A DNA stretch of 62,156 nucleotides from Paractinoplanes deccanensis. Lineage in GTDB: Bacteria > Actinomycetota > Actinomycetes > Mycobacteriales > Micromonosporaceae. The first letter of the stretch is position 1, and each line of letters opens with the position of its first letter. The notes below the pieces were generated by a model. It had not been told where the DNA came from. It made no database searches and saw only the letters and a program-made list of their open reading frames with translations. Of the stretch, positions 25,667 to 34,564 are shown one piece after another. The DNA is taken from NCBI RefSeq assembly GCF_016862115.1, contig NZ_BOMI01000194.1:1-62156 (forward strand), given 5' to 3'. The translations under genes and the position numbers were made by a program.

Positions 25667-26206
25667 TCAGGCCCCGTCCGCGGGCTGTCGGCTTCCCGAC
25701 TCGGGACGGAACCGGGTCTGCGTGTAGGGCTCGCCCTTGCCGAAGGCGAGAATCTTCGCGGGGGCCAGCGCGAAGACCAGCGCCTCGTTGCCCTCGTCGC
25801 CGACGAAGACGCCGTCGCCCGCGCGGAACTCCCAGCCGTGCCGCGACTGCCACAGGGCGGCCAGCGCGGTGAGCCGGCCGGGGTCGACGACCCTGGTCAC
25901 CGCACCCTCGACCACCACGTCGAGGCCCTCGCCGGCGCGGTCGGTGCCGGTGGTGACGGCGCAGTGCGGGTTGCGGGCCAGGTTCTTCGCCTTCTGCTCC
26001 CCGGCGCCCGTGCAGAAGTGCAGCGCGCCGGCGTCCCAGACGGCCGGGATCGGGGTGACGTGCGGGCGGCCGTCGGGGCGCACCGTGGCGAGCCACGAGA
26101 TGGCGGCCCCCGTCAGGACGCGCTCGACGTCGCGCCAGGGCCGCGCGGTGGCGCCCGGCGAGCTGAACCGCGGGTCGAGCTCTCCTACCGGTTCCGTGTC
26201 AGCCAT
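25667..26206 (-). CDS. Pyridoxamine 5'-phosphate oxidase-fold (FMN/F420-binding) protein
   Basis: A 179-residue split-barrel protein: ISWLATVRPDGRPHVTPIPA, then LHFCTGAGEQKAKNLARNPH and FRAGDGVFVGDEGNEALVFA. The family binds flavin or F420 and reduces small molecules; many actinobacterial members use F420. The start follows the last in-frame ATG before the fold. The divergent DUF1028 gene starts 45 bp away. Confidence 0.8.
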   Translation of the reverse strand: MADTEPVGELDPRFSSPGATARPWRDVERVLTGAAISWLATVRPDGRPHVTPIPAVWDAGALHFCTGAGEQKAKNLARNPHCAVTTGTDRAGEGLDVVVEGAVTRVVDPGRLTALAALWQSRHGWEFRAGDGVFVGDEGNEALVFALAPAKILAFGKGEPYTQTRFRPESGSRQPADGA

Positions 26207-26251
26207 GGGCGGATCGTAGCCCGCGCGGGCACGCGTGTTAGAAACAGCGCC

Positions 26252-27079
26252 ATGACCTTCTCGATCGTGGCCCGCTCGGCGGACGGCACGGCGCTCGGCG
26301 TGGCGGTGGCCAGCAAGTTCCTCGGTGTCGGCGCGGCCGTTCCGGCGGCGCTCGCCGATGTCGGGGCGGTGGCCACCCAGTCGTACGCGAACCTCGCCTA
26401 CCGCCCGCAGGCGCTCGCGCTGCTCGGCACGGGCATGGCGGCGACCGAGACGGTCAAGGCGCTGATCGCCGGGGACGCCGGCCCGGTCAGCCACCGTCAG
26501 GTCGGGGTGGTCGGCCCCGACGGGCCGGGCGCCACGTTCACCGGCGACGACTGCCACCCGTGGGCGGGCGGGGTGGCCGGCGACGGCTACGCGATCCAGG
26601 GCAACATGCTCGCCGGCCCGCAGGTGGTCGGCGAGATGGAGGCGGCCTGGCGGGCGAACGCCGCGCAGAAGATCCAGTACCGCCTGCTCGGCGCGCTGCG
26701 CGCCGGTGACCTGGCCGGCGGCGACCGGCGCGGCCGGCAGAGCGCCGCGCTGCTCGTCATGGCCAAGGGCATGGGTTACGGCGGCACCAGCGACGTGCTG
26801 GTGGACCTGCGCGTCGACGACCACCCCGACCCGGTCGCCGAGCTGGCCCGGCTGCTCGAGCTGCACACCCTCTACTTCGAGCGCCCCGACCCGGCGACGC
26901 TGATCCCGCTGACCGGCGAGATCGGCGACGAGGTGCGGCGGCGGCTCGCGAGCGCCGGGCACAAGGACGACGACCTCGACGAGGCCCTGGCGAGCTGGGC
27001 GGGCGTCGAGAACCTGGAGGAGCGCATCGTGCCCGGCCGGATCGACCCGCTGGTCCTCGAGATCCTACGAGAAGCTTAG
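26252..27079 (+). CDS. DUF1028 family protein
   Basis: A 275-residue protein starting MTFSIVARSADGTALGVAVA with GAVATQSYANLAYRPQALAL and GDGYAIQGNMLAGPQVV, the signature of DUF1028 (Ntn-hydrolase-like fold, function unsettled). The C-terminal third, with DDHPDPVAELARLLELH, resembles the peptidoglycan-binding-like extension found in many members. Its 3' end overlaps the convergent dehydratase gene by 15 bp. Confidence 0.85.
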   Translation: MTFSIVARSADGTALGVAVASKFLGVGAAVPAALADVGAVATQSYANLAYRPQALALLGTGMAATETVKALIAGDAGPVSHRQVGVVGPDGPGATFTGDDCHPWAGGVAGDGYAIQGNMLAGPQVVGEMEAAWRANAAQKIQYRLLGALRAGDLAGGDRRGRQSAALLVMAKGMGYGGTSDVLVDLRVDDHPDPVAELARLLELHTLYFERPDPATLIPLTGEIGDEVRRRLASAGHKDDDLDEALASWAGVENLEERIVPGRIDPLVLEILREA

Positions 27080-28534
27080 GGCGGGCACGGCGCAGAGCGA
27101 GGCGAGCGACGAGACCAGCGCCGCGGGATCGGCGTTGGCGGCCAGGTTGCGCACCGCCGCGAAGTCGAGCGGCGGCACCGGCACCTGCGAGATCAGCGGG
27201 TGGTGCGGCCGCCGGTCCTCCTCGCCGGCGCCGAAGAGCACCTCGCCGAGCTTCTCCCCCGGCCGCAGCCCGGTGTAGACGATGTCGACCGGCGCCGGCG
27301 CGAGCTCGATCATCTGCCGCGCCACGTCGGCGATGCGCACCGGGGAGCCCATCTGGAGCACCAGCGCCTCGCCGCCGCGCCCGATCGCGGCCGCCTGGAT
27401 CACCAGGTGCACCGCCTCCTGGATGGTCATGAAGTAGCGGGTCACCTCCGGGTGGGTGACGGTGATCGGGCCGCCGTCGGCGATCTGGGCGCTGAACCTG
27501 TCGAACACCGAGCCGCGGCTGCCGAGGACGTTGCCGAAGCGTACGGACAGGAACGTGCCCTCGCGGTGGGCCGCCGCGTGGGCCGTCAGGCGCTCGGTGA
27601 TCCGCTTCGAGTAGCCGAGCACGCTCGCCGGGTCGGCTGCCTTGTCGGTGGAGATGTTCACGAACCGCTCCACCTCCGTGGCCGCCTCCAGCACCGCGAG
27701 GGTGCCCCAGATGTTCGTCTTCACCGCCTCGCCCGGGTAGCGCTCCAGCAGCGGCAGGTGCTTGAGGGCCGCCGCGTGGAAGACGACCTCCGGCCGCCGC
27801 TCCCGGAAGATCGCGCGGATCCGGTCGACGTCGCGCAGCGAGGCCAGGATCACCGCCGGGTCGCTGAGCGTGGCCCGGGGGTCGAGCGAGAGCTGTACGG
27901 CCTGCAGCGCGCTCTCGTCGCGGTCGAGCATCATCAGCTCGGCCGGCGAGAACCGCTGGATCTGCCGGCACAGCTCGGAGCCGATCGACCCGCCCGCCCC
28001 GGTGACGAGGACCCGCTTGCCGGTCAGGTAGCCGGCGATCGCGTCCAGGTCGGTCTCGATCTGCACCCGGCCGAGCAGGTCGGTGACCCGCACCTCGCGC
28101 AGGTCGCGCACGCCGACCTCGTGGTCGAGCAGCTCGCTCATCGCCGGCACCACCAGGAACCGGGCGCCCGCCGCGTCGGCCAGGGCCCGGATGTCGCGCA
28201 CGAGCGCCGCGCCGGCGTTGGAGACCGCGAAGACGACGGTGGTGGCCCCGGTCCGGGCGAGCGTGGCGGCCAGCGCGGTGCGGTCGCCCAGCACGGGCAC
28301 GCCGGACACCCGGGTCCGCCGCTTGCGCGGGTCGTCGTCGAGCACCCCGACGGGCAGGTACCGGCTCCGCGGGTCGAACAGCATGCTGTGCAGCAGGTCG
28401 CGGGCCGCGCCGCCGCCGCCGAAGAGCAGGACCCGCTCCTTGAGCCCGCGCGCCGGCCGGGAACGCCAGCGCTCGTAGCGCGTGGCGAGCAAATAGAGCA
28501 GATTCTCGCCCCGGGTGTCCTTTCGCGGCCGCAC
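27065..28534 (-). CDS. CapD/WbpM-like NDP-sugar 4,6-dehydratase
   Basis: A 489-residue protein. Residues ~35-130 are a first Rossmann-like domain (VLLFGGGGAARDLL); the second is an SDR dehydratase (VLVTGAGGSIGSELCRQI, VFHAAALKHLPLLE, VNISTDKAADPASVLG). The SDR Tyr of YxxxK is Leu here (LGYSK), as it is Met in FlaA1/WbpM relatives. The N-terminal membrane helices of full-length WbpM are absent. Probably makes a 4-keto-6-deoxy amino-sugar precursor, the substrate for the DegT aminotransferases across the divergent promoter. Confidence 0.82.
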   Translation of the reverse strand: MRPRKDTRGENLLYLLATRYERWRSRPARGLKERVLLFGGGGAARDLLHSMLFDPRSRYLPVGVLDDDPRKRRTRVSGVPVLGDRTALAATLARTGATTVVFAVSNAGAALVRDIRALADAAGARFLVVPAMSELLDHEVGVRDLREVRVTDLLGRVQIETDLDAIAGYLTGKRVLVTGAGGSIGSELCRQIQRFSPAELMMLDRDESALQAVQLSLDPRATLSDPAVILASLRDVDRIRAIFRERRPEVVFHAAALKHLPLLERYPGEAVKTNIWGTLAVLEAATEVERFVNISTDKAADPASVLGYSKRITERLTAHAAAHREGTFLSVRFGNVLGSRGSVFDRFSAQIADGGPITVTHPEVTRYFMTIQEAVHLVIQAAAIGRGGEALVLQMGSPVRIADVARQMIELAPAPVDIVYTGLRPGEKLGEVLFGAGEEDRRPHHPLISQVPVPPLDFAAVRNLAANADPAALVSSLASLCAVPALSFS

Positions 28535-28685
28535 AGAAGCACCTCCCGTAACACCCGCACCGGCCCTCGCTGCGAAAAAGCCTAAATGCGCGCGTACGAG
28601 TGACCACGCAAGTTCCGGATAATGCTTCGCGTTATCGATCGGCCCCTTAGATTCACAGGTATTCGGCGCTATTCGGGGGGTCTGC

Positions 28686-29999
28686 GTGGAACTGCGTGAC
28701 TACCTCCGGGTGGCCCGCCGCCAATGGTGGGTCGTCGCGCTCACCGTGATCGCCGCGATGGGGATCGCCGCGCTGTTCACGGCGCAGACCAAGCCGTTGT
28801 ACGCGTCGACCGTGCAGTTCTTCATCGCGACCGGGAACGTGGAAGGGTCGAGCGCTCTCGAGGGGGCAATGTTCGCGCAGCAACGGTTGAAGACGTACGA
28901 GGCGGTGCTCACGGGCGAACGGCTCGCGGGCCTGATCGCGGCGAACGACGACACCTCGCTGACCCCGGAGCAGATCCGCGAACGCATCTCGGTGGTCTCC
29001 GACTCGGCGACCGTCTTGATCGATGTCACCGTCGAGGACGCCGATCCGGAGCTCGCGCAGAGCCTCTGCGAGGAATTGGCCGCGCAGTTTCCCACGCTGG
29101 TGAAACGGCTGGAGACGCCGGACACGGGCGTCACGAAGACGCCCATGGCGACGATCGAGACGATGGTGCCGCCCATGCCGCACGGCACGCCGGTCGTGCC
29201 CCGCCCGATGCACAACCTCGCCCTCGGCGTGGCGATGGGCCTGCTGGTCGGCACCGCCCTGGGCGTGGGCCGCGAGATCGCCGACAGGTCGGTCCGCGAT
29301 CCGAGGAAGCTGCGCGAGCTGACCGCGGCACCCGTGCTCGCCTGCATCCCGCGGGACCGCCGGGCGGCCTTGATCGCCGACCGCGGCTCGCCCCGGGCCG
29401 AGGCGCTGCGCCAGCTGCGCACCACGGTCCAGTTCGCCGGCAAGGACCGGCCCGTGAAGACGCTCGCGGTGACCAGCGCGATGCCCGGCGAGGGCCGCTC
29501 GGCGACCGCGTGCGGGCTGGCGATCCTGTTCGCCGAGACCGGGCGCCGGGTGCTGATCGTCGACGCCGAGCTGCGCCGCCCCCGGCTCGCCGCGTTCCTG
29601 GGCCGGGAGGGCTCGGCCGGGCTCACCACCGTGCTGGTCGGTGCCGCCTCGCTCGACCAGGTGCTCCAGCCGTGGGGCGCCGGGCTGTGGCTGCTGTCCA
29701 GCGGGCACCCGCCGCCCAACCCGAGCGAGCTGCTCGGCTCGCAGCGCATGGGCGAGCTCCTCGACGAGCTGCGCGGCCGCTTCGACCTGGTCATCCTCGA
29801 CTCGCCGCCGCTGCTGCCGGTCGCCGACGGCGCGGTGGTCGCGGCCCGCGCCGACGGGGCGCTGCTGCTCGTGCGCTCCCGCAAGACCACCACCGCCCAG
29901 GTGGCCGGCGCCATGCGCGCGCTCAAGCAGGTCGACGCCCGGCTGCTCGGCTGCGTCTTCACCATGGTCACGTCGAGGCGGGCCTGCTATGCCGCCTGA
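28686..29999 (+). CDS. Wzz/BY-kinase-like polysaccharide co-polymerase
   Basis: A 437-residue protein: a membrane span at ~15-33, a periplasmic Wzz domain, a second span at ~175-195 (LALGVAMGLLVGTALGVG), then a MinD-like kinase domain. Walker A reads SAMPGEGRSAT, so the canonical Lys of GKS is Arg. Walker A' (VLIVDAELRRPRL) and Walker B (LVILDSPPLLP) are present. The C-terminal Tyr cluster is reduced to one Tyr (RRACYAA). It should control chain length in the Wzx/Wzy pathway, but kinase activity is doubtful. GTG start after a G-rich ribosome site. First gene of the rightward EPS operon. Confidence 0.85.
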   Translation: MELRDYLRVARRQWWVVALTVIAAMGIAALFTAQTKPLYASTVQFFIATGNVEGSSALEGAMFAQQRLKTYEAVLTGERLAGLIAANDDTSLTPEQIRERISVVSDSATVLIDVTVEDADPELAQSLCEELAAQFPTLVKRLETPDTGVTKTPMATIETMVPPMPHGTPVVPRPMHNLALGVAMGLLVGTALGVGREIADRSVRDPRKLRELTAAPVLACIPRDRRAALIADRGSPRAEALRQLRTTVQFAGKDRPVKTLAVTSAMPGEGRSATACGLAILFAETGRRVLIVDAELRRPRLAAFLGREGSAGLTTVLVGAASLDQVLQPWGAGLWLLSSGHPPPNPSELLGSQRMGELLDELRGRFDLVILDSPPLLPVADGAVVAARADGALLLVRSRKTTTAQVAGAMRALKQVDARLLGCVFTMVTSRRACYAA

Positions 30000-30750
30000 G
30001 ACACGCCTCACGCAGCAGCCGGGCACCCTGCGCACCGAGGCCGAGAAGCAGGCGGCCGCCCGGATCGCCGAGGTCTTCGCCGCCAGCGCCGACGACCTGC
30101 CCACGCGGCTCGCCAACCTGGCCCGGTACGCGCGCCGCACCCAGGTCACCCGCTTCGCCGCCCTCTACGAGCTGTTCAAGCTGGCGCTGCCGGTGAAGGG
30201 CTCGGTCGTCGAGTGCGGCGTCTTCCGCGGATCGAGCTTCATGACGTTCGCTCAGCTCAGCGCCGCCCTGGAGCCCACCAACCTGACCCGGCGGCTGTAC
30301 GGGTTCGACTCGTTCGGCGGCTTCCCGTCGGTCTCGGAGGCGGACCGCCCCGAGCAGACCGGCGCCGCCCGCGGCGACCTGGCGGCCGACAGCTACGCCG
30401 AGCTCACCCGGCTGCTGGAGATCTACGACACCGACCGCTTCCTCGGCCACCTGCCGAAGGCCCGGCTGATCCGCGGCGACGTCACCGAGACCGTTCCCGC
30501 GTTCGTCGCCGACAACCCGCACCTGGTGGTGAGCCTGCTCTTCCTCGATCTCGACCTGTACGAGCCGACCCGCGCCGCGCTGCGCCACTTCGTGCCCCGC
30601 ATGCCGAAGGGCGCGGTGCTCGCCTTCGACGAGCTCGACAACCCGCTGTGGCCGGGCGAGACCCAGGCGGTGCTCGACGAGATCGGGATCGGCCGGCTGG
30701 AGCTGCGGCGGTTCGACTTCGACCCGTACATCGGATACGCGGTCCTATGA
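29989..30750 (+). CDS. TylF/MycF-type O-methyltransferase
   Basis: A 253-residue SAM-dependent enzyme: VVECGVFRGSSFMTFAQL, LYGFDSFGGFPS, then LLFLDLDLYEPT and FDELDNPLWPGET. This is the macrocin/mycinose sugar O-methyltransferase family, with the metal-binding Asp pair in DLDLYEPT and DELDNP. Here it probably methylates a sugar of the polysaccharide. Overlaps the preceding gene by 11 bp and the next by ATGA. Confidence 0.85.
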   Translation: MPPETRLTQQPGTLRTEAEKQAAARIAEVFAASADDLPTRLANLARYARRTQVTRFAALYELFKLALPVKGSVVECGVFRGSSFMTFAQLSAALEPTNLTRRLYGFDSFGGFPSVSEADRPEQTGAARGDLAADSYAELTRLLEIYDTDRFLGHLPKARLIRGDVTETVPAFVADNPHLVVSLLFLDLDLYEPTRAALRHFVPRMPKGAVLAFDELDNPLWPGETQAVLDEIGIGRLELRRFDFDPYIGYAVL

Positions 30751-31541
30751 CGAGCGCCGACGTCGCCCGCGCCGTCCGCCAGCACGTGCTGCGGATGACC
30801 AACTCGGGCCGCAGCTCGCACGTCGGCTCGGCGCTGTCCTGCGCCGACCTGCTCGCGGTGCTCTACGCGGACGTCCTCGACGTCGATCCCGCGCACCCGG
30901 ACCGGCCCGACCGGGACCGGTTCATCATGAGCAAGGGGCACGCCGGGGCCGCCCTCTACGCGGTCCTCGCCGAGCGCGGCTTCTTCGACGCCCGGCTGCT
31001 GACCCAGCACTACCGCAACGGGTCGTTCCTGTCCGGGCACGTCAGCCACGTCGGCATCCCGGGCGTGGAGCTGTCCACCGGCTCGCTCGGGCACGGGCTG
31101 CCGGTCGGCGCGGGCCTCGCCTGGCAGGCCCGGCGCGCGGGCCAGAGCTGGCGGACGTACGTGCTGCTCGGCGACGGCGAGTGCGACGAGGGCAGCGTGT
31201 GGGAGGCCGCGATGTTCGCCGCCCACCACCGGCTCGGCAACCTGGCGGCCGTGGTCGACTGGAACGGCCTGCAGTCCATGGGCACCACCGAGGAGACCCT
31301 GGCGCTGGAGCCGTTCGCCGACAAGTGGCGCTCGTTCGGCTGGACGGTCCGCGAGATCGACGGGCACGACCACGCGGCCATCAGGACGGCGCTCGCGGCC
31401 CGGGACGAGAGGCCGGCCGTCGTGCTCGCCCGCACCGTGAAGGGCAAGGGCGTCTCCTTCATGGAGAACCAGGTGCTCTGGCACTACCGGCCGCCGGACG
31501 ACCTGGAGCTGGCCGGCGCCATGAGCGAGGTGACGCGATGA
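30747..31541 (+). CDS. Transketolase-like N-terminal subunit
   Basis: A 264-residue thiamine-diphosphate-binding half: RSSHVGSALSCADLLAVLY, MSKGHAGAALYAVL, then the ThDP motif LLGDGECDEGSVWEAAMFAA and VVDWNGLQ. The pyrimidine-binding domain is in the next gene, joined by ATGA. Split transketolases are separate subunits of an alpha2beta2 enzyme moving two-carbon ketol units. Its place in an EPS operon suggests a dedicated sugar-building role and not central metabolism. Confidence 0.88.
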   Translation: MTSADVARAVRQHVLRMTNSGRSSHVGSALSCADLLAVLYADVLDVDPAHPDRPDRDRFIMSKGHAGAALYAVLAERGFFDARLLTQHYRNGSFLSGHVSHVGIPGVELSTGSLGHGLPVGAGLAWQARRAGQSWRTYVLLGDGECDEGSVWEAAMFAAHHRLGNLAAVVDWNGLQSMGTTEETLALEPFADKWRSFGWTVREIDGHDHAAIRTALAARDERPAVVLARTVKGKGVSFMENQVLWHYRPPDDLELAGAMSEVTR

Positions 31542-32485
31542 GGAGCCAGTTCTTCACCGACCTGCTCGAGGCCGCCGCGGCCGACCCGGACATCGTCTTC
31601 GTCACCGGCGACATCGGCTTCGGCGTCGTCGAGGAGTTCCAGCGGCGCTGCCCCGACCAGTTCGTCAACGCCGGCGTGGCCGAGCAGAACATGACCGGGC
31701 TGGCCGCCGGCATCGCGCTCGCCGGCGCGCGCGTCTTCACGTACTCGATCGCGAACTTCCCCACCCTGCGCTGCCTCGAGCAGATCCGCAACGACGTGGC
31801 CTACCACCACGCCGACGTCACCGTGGTGGCGGTCGGCGGCGGGCTCTCCTACGGCGCGCTCGGCATGTCGCACCACGCCACCGAGGACCTGGCGATCATG
31901 CGGGCGATCCCGGGGCTGGCCGTGGCCGCGCCCGGCGACGCGGTCGAGACGAGCGCCGTGATGGCCGACCTCGTCGCCAACGGCGGGCCCGCGTACCTGC
32001 GGCTGGGCAAGGCCGGCGAGCCGGTCGTGCACCACGCGCCGATCCAGCTCTGCCGCGGCGAGTCGATCGCGCTGCGCACCGGCGGCGACATCGCGCTGTT
32101 CAGCACCGGCGCGATCCTGGAGTCGGCGCTGCGGGCCGCCGACCTGCTGGCGCAGGCGGGCGTCCGGGCGGACGTGCGCTCGTTCCCCTGGCTCGACCCG
32201 CTCGACACGGTGGCGATCCACGACGCCGCCCACCGCTATCCGACGATCGTGACCGTCGAGGAGCACTCGATCATCGGCGGGCTCGGCAGCGCGGTGGCCG
32301 AGATCCTCGCCGAGATGCCGCAGTCGGCCTCGCTGATCCGGGTGGCGCTGCCGCCCCGGTTCTCCTCGCTCGTCGGCGACCAGGAATACCTGCGCGGGGC
32401 GCACGGCCTCGACCCCGCCTCGATCACCCATCGGGTGCTGGAACAGATGGAGGTCAACCGTGGACTGGCGTGTCAGATTCGTTGA
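31538..32485 (+). CDS. Transketolase-like C-terminal subunit
   Basis: A 315-residue partner with the pyrimidine-binding domain (DIGFGVVEEFQ, NAGVAEQNMTGLAAGIALAG with the catalytic Glu in AEQN) and the C-terminal domain (TVEEHSIIGGLGSAVAEIL). It completes the active site of the preceding subunit. It ends 26 bp inside the start of the next gene, so translation is coupled. Confidence 0.88.
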   Translation: MRSQFFTDLLEAAAADPDIVFVTGDIGFGVVEEFQRRCPDQFVNAGVAEQNMTGLAAGIALAGARVFTYSIANFPTLRCLEQIRNDVAYHHADVTVVAVGGGLSYGALGMSHHATEDLAIMRAIPGLAVAAPGDAVETSAVMADLVANGGPAYLRLGKAGEPVVHHAPIQLCRGESIALRTGGDIALFSTGAILESALRAADLLAQAGVRADVRSFPWLDPLDTVAIHDAAHRYPTIVTVEEHSIIGGLGSAVAEILAEMPQSASLIRVALPPRFSSLVGDQEYLRGAHGLDPASITHRVLEQMEVNRGLACQIR

Positions 32486-33569
32486 CTATCCCGAGCAGTG
32501 GCGGCGCCAGCGCGACGGTCTGCTGCCGGTGATCGAGGAGACCATCGCGCGCGGCGACCTCATGCTGCGCCGGCAGCTGGCCGACTTCGAGCAGCACCTG
32601 GCCGCCTTCAACGGATCGGCCCGGGCGGTCGGGGTGAGCAACTGCACCGACGGGCTGCGGCTGCTGGCGCACGCGCTCGACGTCGGGCCGGGCGACGAGA
32701 TCGTCAGCGTGGCGCACACGTTCGTCGCGACGATCTCGCCGTTCGTGCTGCGCGGGGCCACGCCGGTGCTGGTCGACATCGGCGACGACCACCTCATGGA
32801 CACCGGGCTGCTCGCGGATGCGGTCACCGAGCGCACCCGGGCCGTCGTCCCGGTGCACCTGAACGGGCGCACTGTCGACATGACAGCCGTCCAGCGGGCG
32901 GCCGATGCGGTCGGCGCGCTGGTGATCGAGGACGCGGCGCAGGCGCTCGGCGCGACCCTCGACGGGCGCACCTCCGGCACGTTCGGGCTGGCCAGCACCT
33001 ATTCGTTCTATCCGGCGAAGATGCTCGGCGCGCTCGGCGACGCGGGCGCGGTGCTCACCGACGACCAGGCTCTCGCCGACCGGCTGCTCGCGCTGCGCGA
33101 CCACGGCCGGGTCGCCAAGGCCGAGCTGGACGGCTGGGGCTACAACTGCCGGCTTGACAACCTCCAGGCCGCGATCCTCGACTGGCGCCTGGCCCGCCTG
33201 CCGCAGTGGATCGAGCGCCGCCGCGAGCTGGCCCGGATCTACACCGAGCGGCTGCGCGACGTGCCCGAGATCCGCATCCCGGTGGGGCCGGACGACGACC
33301 CGCGCCGGCGCGACGTCTACCAGAACTACCCGATCACCACCCCGGACCGCGACCGGCTCGCCGAGCACCTGCGCGCCGACGGCATCGAGACGCTGATCTC
33401 CTGGCCGATCCCGCTGCACCGGCAGAAGGGCCTCGGCCTGGAGCACTTCCGCCTGCCGCGCACCGAGCGGCTCTGCGACGAGGTGCTGTCGCTGCCGATG
33501 CACGTGGAGCTCGCCGACGACCAGGCGGAGTACGTCGCGGACAGCGTTCGAAGGTTCTTCGGCCGATGA
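32460..33569 (+). CDS. DegT/DnrJ/EryC1-family sugar aminotransferase
   Basis: A 369-residue PLP enzyme. The PLP Lys is in TYSFYPAKMLGALGDAGA; VIEDAAQALGATLDG supplies the phosphate and ring contacts, and NCRLDNLQAAIL is the family motif. It should transfer an amino group from glutamate to a keto-sugar nucleotide, plausibly the product of the CapD/WbpM-like dehydratase. GTG start inside the transketolase gene; its stop overlaps the GT2 start. Confidence 0.9.
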   Translation: MDWRVRFVDYPEQWRRQRDGLLPVIEETIARGDLMLRRQLADFEQHLAAFNGSARAVGVSNCTDGLRLLAHALDVGPGDEIVSVAHTFVATISPFVLRGATPVLVDIGDDHLMDTGLLADAVTERTRAVVPVHLNGRTVDMTAVQRAADAVGALVIEDAAQALGATLDGRTSGTFGLASTYSFYPAKMLGALGDAGAVLTDDQALADRLLALRDHGRVAKAELDGWGYNCRLDNLQAAILDWRLARLPQWIERRRELARIYTERLRDVPEIRIPVGPDDDPRRRDVYQNYPITTPDRDRLAEHLRADGIETLISWPIPLHRQKGLGLEHFRLPRTERLCDEVLSLPMHVELADDQAEYVADSVRRFFGR

Positions 33570-34564
33570 GCATGCCATTCGTCAGCGTCGTCGTGCCGTG
33601 CTGGAACGAGGCGGACTTCATCGAGGGCTTCCTGGACGCCGTCCAGGAATTCGACTACCCCGCCGACCGCTTGGAGGTCCTGGTCGTCGACGGGATGAGC
33701 GACGACGGCACTCGGGACGTCCTGCAGAAGCGGGACGCCGTGCGCCTCATCGACAATCCGGGCCGCAGCAAACCCGTCGCGCTCAACCTCGGCATCCGCG
33801 AGGCGAAGGGCGACATCATCGTGCGCCTCGACGTGCACGCCGACTATCCGCCCGACTATCTGGCGAAGTGTGTGCGGGGGCTGCTCGACCACCCCGACGC
33901 CGACAACGTGGGCGGCGTCCGGCGCTCCGAGGCCCGCGACGACAACCTGATCGGCCGGGCCATCGCGCTCTCCACCACGGACGCCTTCGGCGCCGGCAAC
34001 ACCAGGTACCGCATCGGGGCGGCCGAGCCGCAGTGGGTCGACACCGTCTTCGGCGGCTGCTACCGGCGCGAGGTCTTCGACCGCATCGGCTACTTCGACG
34101 AGGCCCTCACCCGCGCCCAGGACCGCGAGTTCAACCAGCGCCTGCGCGCCGCCGGCGGCAAGATCCTGCTGCTGCCCGACATCACCTGCACGTACTACGC
34201 CCGCAGCGGCTACCGCGAGTTCTGCGGATGGATGTTCGAGGGCGGCTACTGGCCGTTCCGCGCCAGCCGCGCCGTCGGCCGCTGGATCGGCTCGTGGCGC
34301 AACGTCGTCCCGCTCGGCTTCGTGCTCGCCGCCTCCGGCGGCCTCGCCCTGTCCCCCTTCTCCCGCGCGGCCCGGCGTCTCACCTTCACCCTTCTCGGTA
34401 CGTACGGAGCGGCCGCCGCCTACTCCGGGGCCCGCCTGGCACGCCGCCACCGTGACCCGCGCCTGCTCGCCGCGATGCCCCTGATCTTCGCCACCACCCA
34501 CGTCGTCTACGGCGTCGGCTCGGTGTGGGGCATCCTCGATCCGGCCGGGCGGCGGCGGTCATGA
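33566..34564 (+). CDS. Family 2 glycosyltransferase
   Basis: A 332-residue GT-A enzyme: VSVVVPCWNEADFIEGFLDA, VLVVDGMSDDGT, the metal-binding DxD-type RLDVHADY, and AQDREFNQRLR as the catalytic base region. Two or three hydrophobic segments at the C-terminus (~240-325) tether it to the membrane. It adds a sugar to the lipid-linked repeat unit. ATGA overlaps on both sides. Confidence 0.88.
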   Translation: MSMPFVSVVVPCWNEADFIEGFLDAVQEFDYPADRLEVLVVDGMSDDGTRDVLQKRDAVRLIDNPGRSKPVALNLGIREAKGDIIVRLDVHADYPPDYLAKCVRGLLDHPDADNVGGVRRSEARDDNLIGRAIALSTTDAFGAGNTRYRIGAAEPQWVDTVFGGCYRREVFDRIGYFDEALTRAQDREFNQRLRAAGGKILLLPDITCTYYARSGYREFCGWMFEGGYWPFRASRAVGRWIGSWRNVVPLGFVLAASGGLALSPFSRAARRLTFTLLGTYGAAAAYSGARLARRHRDPRLLAAMPLIFATTHVVYGVGSVWGILDPAGRRRS

